Shown: positions 1 to 7,825 of the stretch, piece by piece
Numbering within the stretch: the first letter of the stretch is position 1
How the letters are laid out: the number at the start of each line of letters is the position of its first letter
Origin: Frigoribacterium sp. JB110
Lineage (GTDB): Bacteria; Actinomycetota; Actinomycetes; Actinomycetales; Microbacteriaceae
Assembly: GCF_900163665.1 (NCBI RefSeq)
Contig: NZ_FUIA01000016.1
Location: forward strand, 248,001-312,000
Direction: 5' to 3'
Length of the DNA stretch: 64,000 bases
Translations under genes and position numbers: made by a program
Notes under the pieces: model-generated
What the model saw: the letters and a program-made list of their open reading frames with translations, nothing else
Told to the model about the DNA's origin: nothing
Database searches by the model: none

Positions 1-608
1 TAGGTCATGGCGTTCCACGTTCCCTCGACCCAGTGCACGTTCTGCGCGAGGGTCGACGGCAGGATGAGCAGTGCGACGACCAGCTCGACGATGAGCGTCG
101 ACAGCGCCACGGTGCGCAGCAGCAGGCCGACATCGCCGAGGCGCACCGCCTGCGACTCCGAGACGGCGCCGCCGTGTGCGCGCAGCGGGTTCGTGTCGCC
201 GGCGGCGATCAGCTTGGCGCGCAGGCCCATGCGCTTGGAGATGATCAGCCCCAGCATCGACGCGAGCGTGAGAGCCCCCATGCCGCCGATGTTCACGCCG
301 ATGAAGATGACGATCTCGCCGAAGATCGACCAATGCGCGGTCATATCGACGCTGACCAGGCCGGTGACGCAGATCGTCGACACCGCGGTGAACAGTGCAT
401 CTGGGAGCGGAGTCGCCGTGCCGTCCGCAGCTGCGACCGGGAGCGCCAGCAGCGTTGTGAACACCAGAATCAGCGCAGCGAACACCAGAATCGCGAAGCG
501 CGCCGGCGATCTGGTGGTGATGACGCGGAACCAGTGCCACATCGCTCGCATGATCGGTCGCATGCGCCCCGCGGCATCGGACGGCGCGGAAGAAGCGCCA
601 GTCGGCAT
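1..608 (-). CDS. TrkH/KtrB-type potassium transporter subunit (3' end outside window)
   Basis: Membrane subunit of a Trk/Ktr potassium uptake system. The visible 202 residues start MPTGASSAPSD and contain an early hydrophobic helix, a pore-loop segment VSTICVTGL typical of the TrkH selectivity filter, the stretch GVNIGGMGALTLASMLGLII seen in KtrB/TrkH, and a further helix before the window edge. The ATG at 608 follows an AGGAGG-like Shine-Dalgarno on the minus strand, which supports this start. The gene is divergent from the ArsR-type regulator at 695. The C-terminal half is not visible, so subunit type (TrkH versus KtrB) is not settled. Confidence 0.85.
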   Translation of the reverse strand, partial: MPTGASSAPSDAAGRMRPIMRAMWHWFRVITTRSPARFAILVFAALILVFTTLLALPVAAADGTATPLPDALFTAVSTICVTGLVSVDMTAHWSIFGEIVIFIGVNIGGMGALTLASMLGLIISKRMGLRAKLIAAGDTNPLRAHGGAVSESQAVRLGDVGLLLRTVALSTLIVELVVALLILPSTLAQNVHWVEGTWNAMT

Positions 609-694
609 GCGAACCTCCTCGGACGAGAACGTCCTCTCCCTCAGACGAGGACTTCCTCATGGTACTCGGGTCGCGGGGCGGCTAACCTAACCAC

Positions 695-1114
695 ATGGCG
701 GACATCTTCGACGTGATTGCGGACGGCACCCGACGCGACATCCTGCGGTTCCTGCTGAGCCGTGCGTCGGAGCCTGACGACGGCACCAGCGTGTCGCAGA
801 TCGTGGGCGAACTCGGCGTGAGCCAGCCGACCGTCTCGAAGCATCTGAAGGTGCTCCGCGAGAACGATCTCGTGCATGTCAGAGAGGACGGCCAGCGGCG
901 GTTCTACAGCCTTGCGCCGCAGCCGCTCGAGGAGATCGACGACTGGCTCGTGCCGTTCTTCGTCGACGAGTCGGAGATCGCGGATGAGGCGGTCACGATG
1001 GCCGTGCCGACCCTGTCGGAGCCCGCAGTGCGCGCCGCCGACTCGATCGGCCGCGCTGCCGCAGGTGCGAGGAACGTGGTGCAGTCCGCCCTCAAACGCC
1101 TCGGCGCCTCCTGA
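695..1114 (+). CDS. ArsR-family winged-helix transcriptional regulator
   Basis: 139-residue DNA-binding protein. Residues 1-80 form a winged helix: DGTRRDILRFLL is the usual ArsR start, and GVSQPTVSKHLKVLRENDLV is the recognition helix, followed by a wing with VREDGQRRFYSL. I see no cysteine metal site, so it is probably not metal-sensing. The C-terminal 40 residues are Ala-rich. A -10-like TAACCT at 683-688 lies 6 nt before the ATG, which fits a leaderless transcript. It is divergent from the potassium transporter gene; a regulatory link is possible but not shown. Confidence 0.88.
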   Translation: MADIFDVIADGTRRDILRFLLSRASEPDDGTSVSQIVGELGVSQPTVSKHLKVLRENDLVHVREDGQRRFYSLAPQPLEEIDDWLVPFFVDESEIADEAVTMAVPTLSEPAVRAADSIGRAAAGARNVVQSALKRLGAS

Positions 1115-1129
1115 CTACTGCGCTGGGTC

Positions 1130-1258
1130 TGAGCACGCGCCTCGCGGCGTTCTCCTTGGTCGACGTGCAAAGCACGCCTCCTTCGTCGGACTTGCGCTGC
1201 ACGCACTCAGGGCCCTGCGCGTGACGTAGGAAGGTGAGCACGCGCCTCGCGGCGTTCT
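1130..1258. repeat. Pair of 24-bp direct repeats between arsR-like gene and ABC operon
   Basis: A 24-bp sequence beginning TGAGCACGCGCCTCGCGG occurs at 1130-1153 and again at 1235-1258, with about 80 bp of GC-rich non-coding sequence between. No ORF there looks real. It could be a dispersed repeat or a duplicated terminator region. The short string CTACTGCGCTGGG just before it recurs at the left end of the MITE-like element near 25,327. Confidence 0.55.
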
Positions 1259-1272
1259 TCTCGGGCGGCGCG

Positions 1273-1284
1273 TGACATTTGTCA
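1273..1284. promoter_or_regulatory. Candidate operator TGACATTTGTCA before the ABC/two-component operon
   Basis: Inverted repeat TGACA-TT-TGTCA, 61 bp upstream of the ABC ATPase start. NarL/DesR-type response regulators bind short inverted repeats and often control the ABC genes encoded with them, so this is a reasonable candidate site for the regulator at 4338. That assignment is inference. Confidence 0.5.
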
Positions 1285-1344
1285 TTCCGGATGGGTGACG
1301 TGGGGGGATCGTGGCGGCGGACGCGGCTCCGCGAAGCTTGCGGC

Positions 1345-2307
1345 ATGGAGAATTCATTGCGGGCAGAAGCAGTGCAGACGAAAACTGCGGCGTCGGCGCC
1401 GCTCGCCGTGTCGCTGCGCGGCGTCGTGAAGGAGTTCCGGACGGGCGGCGGCACCTTCCGTGCCGTCGACCGGCTCGACCTCGACATCCGGCAGGGGGAG
1501 ATCGTCGCACTGCTCGGGCCGAACGGGGCGGGAAAGACGACGACGCTCGACATGATGCTCGGGCTCACGGCTCCGACCGACGGCGACATCGCGGTGTTCG
1601 GCGAAGCACCCCGACGTGCTGTGGCGGCGGGGCGCGTGTCCGCCGTGCTGCAGTCGGGCGGCCTGCTGCGCGACCTGACGGTGCGCGAGACCGTGACGCT
1701 GATCGCCTCGACCTTCCCCGACGCGCTGCCCGTCGACGAAGTGATGGAACGCGCCGACGTGATGGCGATCGGGGCGCGGCGGGTGTCGAAGTGCTCGGGC
1801 GGTGAGCAGCAGCGGCTGCGGTTCGCGCTGTCCCTGCTGCCCGACCCCGACCTGCTGATCCTGGATGAGCCCACGGCGGGCATGGACGTGTCGGCTCGCC
1901 GGTCGTTCTGGGACACGATGCGCGAGGACGCGCGCAGCGGGCGCACGGTGATCTTCGCGACGCACTACCTCGAGGAAGCCGACCTGTTCGCCCAGCGCAT
2001 CGTGATGGTGGCAGGCGGTCGCGTCGTCGCTGACGGCACGACCGCCGAGATCAGGGCCGCCGCGACGGGGCGCCGCGTGCAGGCCTACGTCACCCCTGAG
2101 CGTCAGGCGGAGGCCGTCGCGGCGGTCGAGGCCCTGTCCGGCGTCTCCGAGGTCACCGCGAATGCCGGGCGCCTCGACATCCGAGCGGCGGACTCCGACG
2201 TCGTCGCCAGGGCGCTGCTGACCGAGATCGGCGCCCATGACCTCGAAATAGCTGCGGGAAGCATGGATGACGCGTTCCGCATGATCACGGAACGGGACGC
2301 ATCATGA
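1345..2307 (+). CDS. ABC transporter ATP-binding protein (ABC-2 type exporter)
   Basis: 320-residue nucleotide-binding subunit. Walker A is GPNGAGKTTT, Walker B LLILDEPTAGMD, and the H-loop is in IFATHYLEEADLF. The signature motif reads CSGGEQQR, with cysteine at the usual Leu position. I chose the ATG at 1345 (MENSLRAEAV) rather than an in-frame upstream start at 1279, because the upstream extension has no similarity to ATPases and would overlap the palindromic operator. The stop overlaps the permease start by 4 nt. It forms an operon with the permease, sensor kinase and response regulator; the substrate is unknown. Confidence 0.88.
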   Translation: MENSLRAEAVQTKTAASAPLAVSLRGVVKEFRTGGGTFRAVDRLDLDIRQGEIVALLGPNGAGKTTTLDMMLGLTAPTDGDIAVFGEAPRRAVAAGRVSAVLQSGGLLRDLTVRETVTLIASTFPDALPVDEVMERADVMAIGARRVSKCSGGEQQRLRFALSLLPDPDLLILDEPTAGMDVSARRSFWDTMREDARSGRTVIFATHYLEEADLFAQRIVMVAGGRVVADGTTAEIRAAATGRRVQAYVTPERQAEAVAAVEALSGVSEVTANAGRLDIRAADSDVVARALLTEIGAHDLEIAAGSMDDAFRMITERDAS

Positions 2308-3068
2308 ACGTCACCTACTTCGGCATCGAGCTCAAGCGCGTCGCGCGCGACTTCGTCACCATGTTCTTCGTGGCGGTGCTGCCCGCGTTCATGTACGTCA
2401 TCTTCGGTGCGGCGCAGGACTACGGATCCACCGACATCGGCAACGGCAACGTCGCGGCCTACATCATGATCGGCATGGCCGCCTACGGTGCAGTGACCGC
2501 AACGGTGGGTGTCGGCGGCGTCGCCGCGGTGGAGCAGATGCAGGGATGGGGGCGCCAGCTCGGACTGACGCCGATGAGCGATGCACAGCGCGTCGTCACG
2601 AAGGCCGCTGTCGGGTTCGTGATCGCGATCATCCCCGTGGTGCTGATCTACATCATCGGTGCGGCCACCGGCGCAGAAGCCACCGCCGAGGTGTGGATCG
2701 TCAGCGGCCTCGTCGTGCTCCTCGGCGCCGCGATGTTCTCGTTCTTCGGACTGCTGGCTGGGCTGCTGTTCCGCAGCGAGGGCGCGGTCGGCGCGGCGAG
2801 CGGTTCGCTCGTCATCCTGGCGTTCCTCGGAAACCTGTTCTTCCCGCTCGAGGGCGTGCTGCTCGACATCGCACGGTTCACGCCGCTGTACGGCCTCGTC
2901 GCACTGGCCAGATACCCGCTCACCGACGGATACCTCGCCTCGCTGACGGGCACGGGTGAGCCGCCGCACGACGAACTGTGGGTGCCGATCCTGAACATCG
3001 GCGCCTGGGCGATCGTCTTCGTGGTCGCGACGATCCTCATCTCGCGCCGCGGCCGCGCCAGGCAGTAG
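2304..3068 (+). CDS. ABC-2 type transporter permease
   Basis: 254-residue integral membrane protein with about six hydrophobic helices, starting MNVTYFGIELKRVARDFVTMFFVAVLPAFMY, which is the typical ABC-2 permease opening. It partners with the ATPase encoded immediately upstream (ATGA overlap). It is followed 88 bp later by a DesK-like histidine kinase. The ABC-permease-kinase-regulator order is a common actinobacterial module for export of lipids, peptides or drugs; nothing in the sequence defines the cargo. Confidence 0.86.
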   Translation: MNVTYFGIELKRVARDFVTMFFVAVLPAFMYVIFGAAQDYGSTDIGNGNVAAYIMIGMAAYGAVTATVGVGGVAAVEQMQGWGRQLGLTPMSDAQRVVTKAAVGFVIAIIPVVLIYIIGAATGAEATAEVWIVSGLVVLLGAAMFSFFGLLAGLLFRSEGAVGAASGSLVILAFLGNLFFPLEGVLLDIARFTPLYGLVALARYPLTDGYLASLTGTGEPPHDELWVPILNIGAWAIVFVVATILISRRGRARQ

Positions 3069-3156
3069 AGCGGGCACAAGCCGGATCGAGTGCGTTGTAT
3101 CCCGGGTCGAGATGGGCTGGACTGGCACCATGGGGAGTCGGAGGCTGTGAGGATCG

Positions 3157-4341
3157 ATGGCTGAGACGAGCGAGGTGCCAACCGGTGCGCGCAGTGACGG
3201 CGCGCTCGCGCGCGGCGGCGATGCCGTGAGCACGCACGACCAGCGCGAGCCGTGGGCGCGGTTCGCGTGGGTGCTGGGCGCGGTGTGGGTCGTGTTCATG
3301 CTGTTCCCGATCAGCGCGGCGTGGGAGGCAGCGGTCTCCGAGCCGCAGCGTCTGATCGCCACGGGGCTGCTGATCGTCTACGCACTCACCTACATCGTCG
3401 TGTACATGTGGATGATCCGGTCGGAGAGCTGGGCCATCGCGAGTCGGCGCGGGTACATCGGGCTCGCGGTGATGGTGGCGCTGATGGCGGCAGCCGCAGT
3501 GCTCGTCGGGCCGGGAGCGCTCGGGGCCGGGGCGTTCCTGATCTCGATCGCGATGTTCTCCGGTACGCCCAGGCGGGCGATCCTGCTGGCCGTCACGCTG
3601 CTGCTCGCGCAGCACCTCCTGCTGACCGTCGTCCTCGCACTCACTCCAGATGGTTTCATCGAGTACGCCGTGCTGTACGTGCCTCCGGCGATCGTGTTCA
3701 TCTTCACCGGCGTCATCCGGCTGATCAACGCGGCGCAGGAGCAGCACGAGGTCGTGGAACGGCAGACGGCGCTCGTCGCAGAGCGTGAGCGCGTGGCCCG
3801 CGACGTGCACGATGTGCTCGGCCACAGCCTGACCATCGTGACCGTCAAATCCGAGCTGGCGGAACGGCTGGTCGACATCGATCCTGAGCGTGCGAAGGCC
3901 GAGCTCGCGCAGATCCGGAGTCTGTCGCGCGAGGCGCTCGCCGAGGTGCGTGCGACGGTCTCCGGGCTGAGGGTCGCGCGCCTGGGCGACGAGCTGGCGG
4001 CGGCAGACGAGGCGCTGCGCGCTGCCGGAATCGAACCGGATCTCCCGACGGAGGCTGACGCGGTCGACCCCAGGTACCGCATCGTGGTGGCATGGGTGCT
4101 GCGCGAGGCGATCACGAACGTCGTCAGGCACTCGCACGCGCGACACTGCACCGTGCGGCTGCATGCCGACGGCATCGTGATCGATGACGATGGGCAGGGC
4201 ATCCCGCCGGAGGTCGTCGCCGGGGGCATGCGCGGTCTCAGAGAACGCGTCGAAGTCGCAGGTGCCAGTCTCGAAGTGGGCGATGCGTACGACAGCGGTG
4301 CCGGGGACGGTCCTGGCACGCGCGTGGAGGTGCACTGGTGA
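3157..4341 (+). CDS. DesK/NarX-like sensor histidine kinase
   Basis: 394 residues. Residues about 25-200 hold five or six membrane helices with short loops and no extracellular sensor domain, as in DesK-type membrane-state sensors. The HisKA_3 dimerisation motif ERERVARDVHDVLGHSL places the phospho-accepting His near residue 218. An HATPase_c domain follows, with DDDGQGIPP and GLRERVEVAGASLEVG as nucleotide-binding motifs. The stop overlaps the response regulator GTG by 4 nt. It probably signals to that regulator to control the upstream ABC genes. Confidence 0.9.
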   Translation: MAETSEVPTGARSDGALARGGDAVSTHDQREPWARFAWVLGAVWVVFMLFPISAAWEAAVSEPQRLIATGLLIVYALTYIVVYMWMIRSESWAIASRRGYIGLAVMVALMAAAAVLVGPGALGAGAFLISIAMFSGTPRRAILLAVTLLLAQHLLLTVVLALTPDGFIEYAVLYVPPAIVFIFTGVIRLINAAQEQHEVVERQTALVAERERVARDVHDVLGHSLTIVTVKSELAERLVDIDPERAKAELAQIRSLSREALAEVRATVSGLRVARLGDELAAADEALRAAGIEPDLPTEADAVDPRYRIVVAWVLREAITNVVRHSHARHCTVRLHADGIVIDDDGQGIPPEVVAGGMRGLRERVEVAGASLEVGDAYDSGAGDGPGTRVEVHW

Positions 4342-4943
4342 TCCGAATCCTTCTGGCGGACGACCAGGCCCTCGTGCGCGGTGCGCTCGCCGCGCTGCTG
4401 GGCCTCGAACCCGACATCGAGGTCGCTGCCCAGGTGAGTCGAGGCGATGAGGTGATCGACGCCGCGCGTGAGGCGGACGTCGACGTGTGCCTGCTCGACG
4501 TGGAGATGCCGGGCGCCGACGGAATCGAAGCGACGGCCGCACTGCGAACCGCGCTTCCGCACATCCGGAGCATCATCGTCACCACGTTCGGACGGCCGGG
4601 CTATGTCCGCAGGGCACTGGAAGCGGGCGCTGGCGGCTTCGTCGTGAAGGACACCCCATCGGGGGAGCTCGCGGAGGCGGTGAGGCGGGTGCACGCCGGT
4701 GAGCGGGTGATCGATCCTGCGCTGGCGACCGAGTCGCTGCTCGACGGGGCGAATCCGCTGACCGATCGCGAGCGGGACGTGCTTCTCGCTTCGGTCGACG
4801 GGGCACCCGTCGCTCAGGTGGCGGCTGCGGTGCACCTGTCGGCCGGCACAGTGCGCAACTATGCCAGCGCGGCGATCGCGAAGACAGGGGCGGCCACCCG
4901 CGTGGAGGCCGCCCGCATCGCCCGCGACCGCGGCTGGCTGTAG
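4338..4943 (+). CDS. NarL/DesR-family response regulator
   Basis: 201 residues: a receiver domain with acidic pair DD near the N-terminus, phospho-acceptor Asp at about residue 54 (CLLDVEMPG) and conserved Lys in VVKDTP, then a LuxR-type helix-turn-helix (LTDRERDVLLASVDGAPVAQ). The GTG start overlaps the kinase stop (translational coupling). The N-terminus IRILLADDQALVRGALAALL closely resembles DesR-type regulators that autoregulate ABC-TCS operons. Its likely target is the TGACATTTGTCA palindrome at 1273. Confidence 0.9.
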   Translation: MIRILLADDQALVRGALAALLGLEPDIEVAAQVSRGDEVIDAAREADVDVCLLDVEMPGADGIEATAALRTALPHIRSIIVTTFGRPGYVRRALEAGAGGFVVKDTPSGELAEAVRRVHAGERVIDPALATESLLDGANPLTDRERDVLLASVDGAPVAQVAAAVHLSAGTVRNYASAAIAKTGAATRVEAARIARDRGWL

Positions 4944-4964
4944 TCGCGGTCGCGGGCGGGTGCG

Positions 4965-5980
4965 CTATGCGGCGTTCGCCGAGCGCGGGGCGCCGATGCC
5001 GGGGTCGATCTGCGTCGGGCCGCTCGCCGACGGGCTCACGTCGAAGTCGAAGATCGCCGTCGGAATGTACACGGTCGAGCACGAGTTCGGGATGTCGACG
5101 ACGCCGGACAGGCGCCCCTCGATCGGTGCGGCCCCGAGCAGCAGGTAGGCCTGCTCGGGGTTGTAGCCGAACTTGGTGAGATAGTCGATCGCGTGCAGGC
5201 AGGCCCGCTGGTACGACAGGTGCGAGTCGAGGTACCGCTGCTCACCGTCGAGCGTGACGGAGGTTCCGGAGAACGCGATCCACTCGCTGAAGCGCGGGTC
5301 GACGCGGCCCGGCATGAAGATGGCGTTCTCGGTGACGCCGTAGAGCTCCATCCCGTTCGGGATGACGTCGACGTGCAGGTCGATGAACCCGCCCATCTCG
5401 ATCGCGCCGCAGAACGTGATCTCGCCGTCGCCCTGCGAGAAGTGCAGGTCGCCGAGCGACAGGTTCGCGCCGTCGACGAAGACGGGATAGAACACGCGCG
5501 TTCCCTTCGACAGGTTCTTGATGTCCTGGTTGCCGCCGTTCTCGCGCGGGGGAGCGGTGCGGGCGGCCTCGCCGGCGACGCGGTCGTGTTCGGTGCCGGT
5601 GAGGGAGCCGAGCAGAGCGCTGATCGGCTGCGGAGGCAGCGCCAGCGGCGGAACACGGTCGGGATCGGTGGCGATCAGGTCGCCCTCCCGCTTGTTCCAC
5701 TTCGCCAGCAGCTCCGCAGACGGTGCCGTGCCCATCAGGCCGGGGTGGATGAGGCCTTCGAACGAGACGCCCGGAACGTGGCGGGACGAGGCGACCTGGC
5801 CATGGAAGTCCCAGATCGCCTTGTACGCGTCGGGGAACTGCTCTGTCAGGAAGCCGCCGCCGTTGTTGCGGGAGAAGATGCCGGTGCAGCCCCAGCCCTG
5901 ACCGGCGAGCGGGCCGGAATCCTCGCCGGGGATCGGCCCGACGTCGAGGATGTCGACGATGAGCAGGTCGCCAGGCTTCG
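4965..5980 (-). pseudogene. Formamidase/acetamidase (FmdA/AmdA family), 5'-truncated
   Basis: About 338 residues of a formamidase are present, from PGDLLIVDILDVGPIP to the natural C-terminus (ending ...GIGAPRSANAA). Typical family segments are LAGQGWGCTGIF, HPGLMGTAPSAELLAKWN and NGGNQDIKNLSKGTRVFYPV. Full-length enzymes are about 410-415 residues and begin 75-90 residues earlier. Here the coding sequence joins directly onto the 3' end of the ABC permease gene at about 5980, so the native start and promoter are gone. The frame stays open upstream only by running antisense-free through the permease in another frame; an ATG at 6014 could give a truncated product. It is probably non-functional. 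It would have hydrolysed formamide to formate and ammonia. Confidence 0.8.
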
Positions 5981-6802
5981 TCAGCGACGCGCGGACTTGC
6001 GGGCGAAGAGCCATCCGCCCCATGCGACGGCGACGATCAGGATGCCGACGCACCACACCAGCGACCACATCGGCTGCATTGCGGGGTCCGAGCTCATCAG
6101 CGCGCCCCGGATCGTGTCGCTCACGGGTGTGGCCGGCTGGAACTCGGCCACGGGGCGAAGCCAATCAGGGAGCGTGTTCAGCTGCACGAACCCGCTGGAC
6201 AGATAGGGCAGGAACAGCAGGATGAACCCGTATCCGGTGGCCGCTTCCGGTGAACCGGCCGCCAGGCCGATCGCGGCGAACAAGTAGGTGATCGCGAGGA
6301 TCCACAGCGCGATGATGCCGAACGCGGCGAGCCATCCGCCCAGTCCGGCCTCGGGCCGGAAGCCGATCGCCAGCGCGACGAGGATGACCACGGCCGTGGC
6401 GAGCAGGTTGCGGATCAGGCTCGCCACCACGTGCCCTGTCAGCACAGCGCTCGCTCTGACCGGCATCGTCCGGAACCTGTCGATGATGCCCCGGCGCATG
6501 TCGTTGGCCACGAATGTCGCCGTCGTTGCGGCGCCGAATCCAGCGCACGTCAGAATCGTGCCGGGCACCACGAAGTTCACATAGCCGCCCGTCGGGTCGA
6601 TGGCGCCGCCGAAGACGTAGGTGAACAGCAGCATCAGCATCACGGGAAGCAGAATCGACATCAGCACCGATTCGGCGTCGCGGAACGAATGCCTCATGGC
6701 GCGGCCGATGAACACGAGCTCTGCAGTGAGGCCTGGCGGTCGGTGCCGGATGGAGATCGCCGGTGCGGTCTCGCGGACGGCTTCAGTGGTGAGAGAGGTC
6801 AT
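5981..6802 (-). CDS. ABC-2 type transporter permease (DrrB-like)
   Basis: 273 residues with six predicted membrane helices, beginning MTSLTTEAVRETAPAISIR. The segment AMRHSFRDAESVLMSILLPVMLMLLFTYVFGGAID is typical of DrrB-type drug exporters, and NDMRRGIIDRFRTMPV is the conserved cytoplasmic loop. Its ATG overlaps the stop of the ATPase gene upstream (ATGA). The C-terminus (...FARKSARR) is intact although the next sequence downstream is the truncated formamidase. It is likely a self-resistance or drug-efflux pump regulated by the divergent TetR protein. Confidence 0.88.
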   Translation of the reverse strand: MTSLTTEAVRETAPAISIRHRPPGLTAELVFIGRAMRHSFRDAESVLMSILLPVMLMLLFTYVFGGAIDPTGGYVNFVVPGTILTCAGFGAATTATFVANDMRRGIIDRFRTMPVRASAVLTGHVVASLIRNLLATAVVILVALAIGFRPEAGLGGWLAAFGIIALWILAITYLFAAIGLAAGSPEAATGYGFILLFLPYLSSGFVQLNTLPDWLRPVAEFQPATPVSDTIRGALMSSDPAMQPMWSLVWCVGILIVAVAWGGWLFARKSARR

Positions 6803-7740
6803 GCGGTCGGCTCCTTCGTGAGGTCGCTGTGGGTGTCGGCGTTGCTGCGGCCTGCGGAGCGTGCATCCGGATCCGTCAGCGCGAGGAAGACGTCGTCGAG
6901 CGTGGGCCGGCGCAGGGAGACCGCGGCGTCGGCGAGGTTCGTGTCGGCGGTCGAGTCATCGAGTTCTTCGAGGGCGCGTCGTACGCCCGAGGCCGTGCCG
7001 TCGGTCGACAGCTTCTGCAACAGGACGCCGTCGTCGCCGTGGAGCTCGATAGTGGCGCCGCCGACGCGCTGCTTCAGCTCGCGAGCCGTGCCCAGCGCGA
7101 CGATCGCTCCGTCCGAGAGCACGGCGATCCGGTCGGCGAGTTCGTCGGCCTCCTCGAGGTACTGCGTGGTGAGGAACACGGTGGTGCCGTTCGCGGCGAA
7201 AGAGGAGATCATGCCCCACAGCTCGCGACGGCTGCGTGTGTCGAGCCCTGTCGTCGGCTCATCGAGGAACAGCACCTCGGGCTGAACGACGAGGCTCAAC
7301 GCGAGGTCGAGGCGACGGCGCATGCCGCCGGAGAACGTGGCGACGCGACGTCGAGCGGCATCAGTGAGGCCGAAGTCGACGAGGAGTTCGTCCGCGCGAG
7401 CATGGGCTGCGCCGCGGCCGAGGCCGGACAGGCGGCAGAACATGACGAGGTTCTCGTGCGCGCCGAGCGCCTCGTCGACCGCGGCCGACTGCCCAGTCAG
7501 CGCGATGCGCGCTCTGACGGCGTCCGGCGAGCGGAGCACGTCGCAGCCGGCGACGAAGGCTGTCCCCGAGTCGGGCTGCGCCAGCGTCGTCAGCACGTTG
7601 ATCATGGTGGTCTTGCCCGCGCCGTTGGGGCCGAGCAGGGCGAAGATCTCTCCGGGCGCGACGCGCAGGTCGATCCCGTCGAGCACGGTGTGCGGCCCGA
7701 AGCCCTTGCGCAGGCCGTGCACATCGATGACGGCGGTCAT
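6799..7740 (-). CDS. ABC transporter ATP-binding protein (DrrA-like)
   Basis: 313 residues. Walker A GPNGAGKTTM, signature FSGGMRRRLDLALSL, Walker B VLFLDEPTTGLD and a C-terminal DrrA-type extension (ELKQRVGGATIELHG). The start chosen is ATG 7740 (MTAVIDVHGLRKGFG), which follows an AAAGGA-like ribosome site; the longer in-frame ORF upstream is the antisense of the TetR gene. It is encoded with permease 5981-6802 and divergent from the TetR-type regulator, the usual arrangement of TetR-controlled daunorubicin-type exporters. Confidence 0.9.
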   Translation of the reverse strand: MTAVIDVHGLRKGFGPHTVLDGIDLRVAPGEIFALLGPNGAGKTTMINVLTTLAQPDSGTAFVAGCDVLRSPDAVRARIALTGQSAAVDEALGAHENLVMFCRLSGLGRGAAHARADELLVDFGLTDAARRRVATFSGGMRRRLDLALSLVVQPEVLFLDEPTTGLDTRSRRELWGMISSFAANGTTVFLTTQYLEEADELADRIAVLSDGAIVALGTARELKQRVGGATIELHGDDGVLLQKLSTDGTASGVRRALEELDDSTADTNLADAAVSLRRPTLDDVFLALTDPDARSAGRSNADTHSDLTKEPTA

Positions 7741-7770
7741 GAGGATCCTTTCGTTCTGTGTATGCATGAA

Positions 7771-7803
7771 ACTGTTTATGACGGTAACACACTGTTTATA
7801 ACG
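7771..7803. promoter_or_regulatory. Candidate TetR operator: two direct repeats 20 bp apart
   Basis: The 13-bp sequence ACTGTTTATRACG occurs at 7771-7783 and 7791-7803, starting exactly 20 bp apart (about two helical turns), in the 85-bp gap between the divergent exporter and regulator genes. The spacing suggests cooperative binding of two repressor dimers on the same DNA face. Binding is inferred from position and symmetry only. Confidence 0.55.
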
Positions 7804-7825
7804 TACACAACGTAGGATTCTGAGT

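Noticed and set aside
7..716. Plus-strand ORFs at the left edge
   Set aside because: They are shadows of the minus-strand potassium transporter, which has membrane helices and a selectivity-filter motif.
5193..6206. Plus-strand 337-codon ORF opposite the formamidase
   Set aside because: Arg/Asp/Val-rich shadow without motifs; the minus strand shows strong formamidase sequence.
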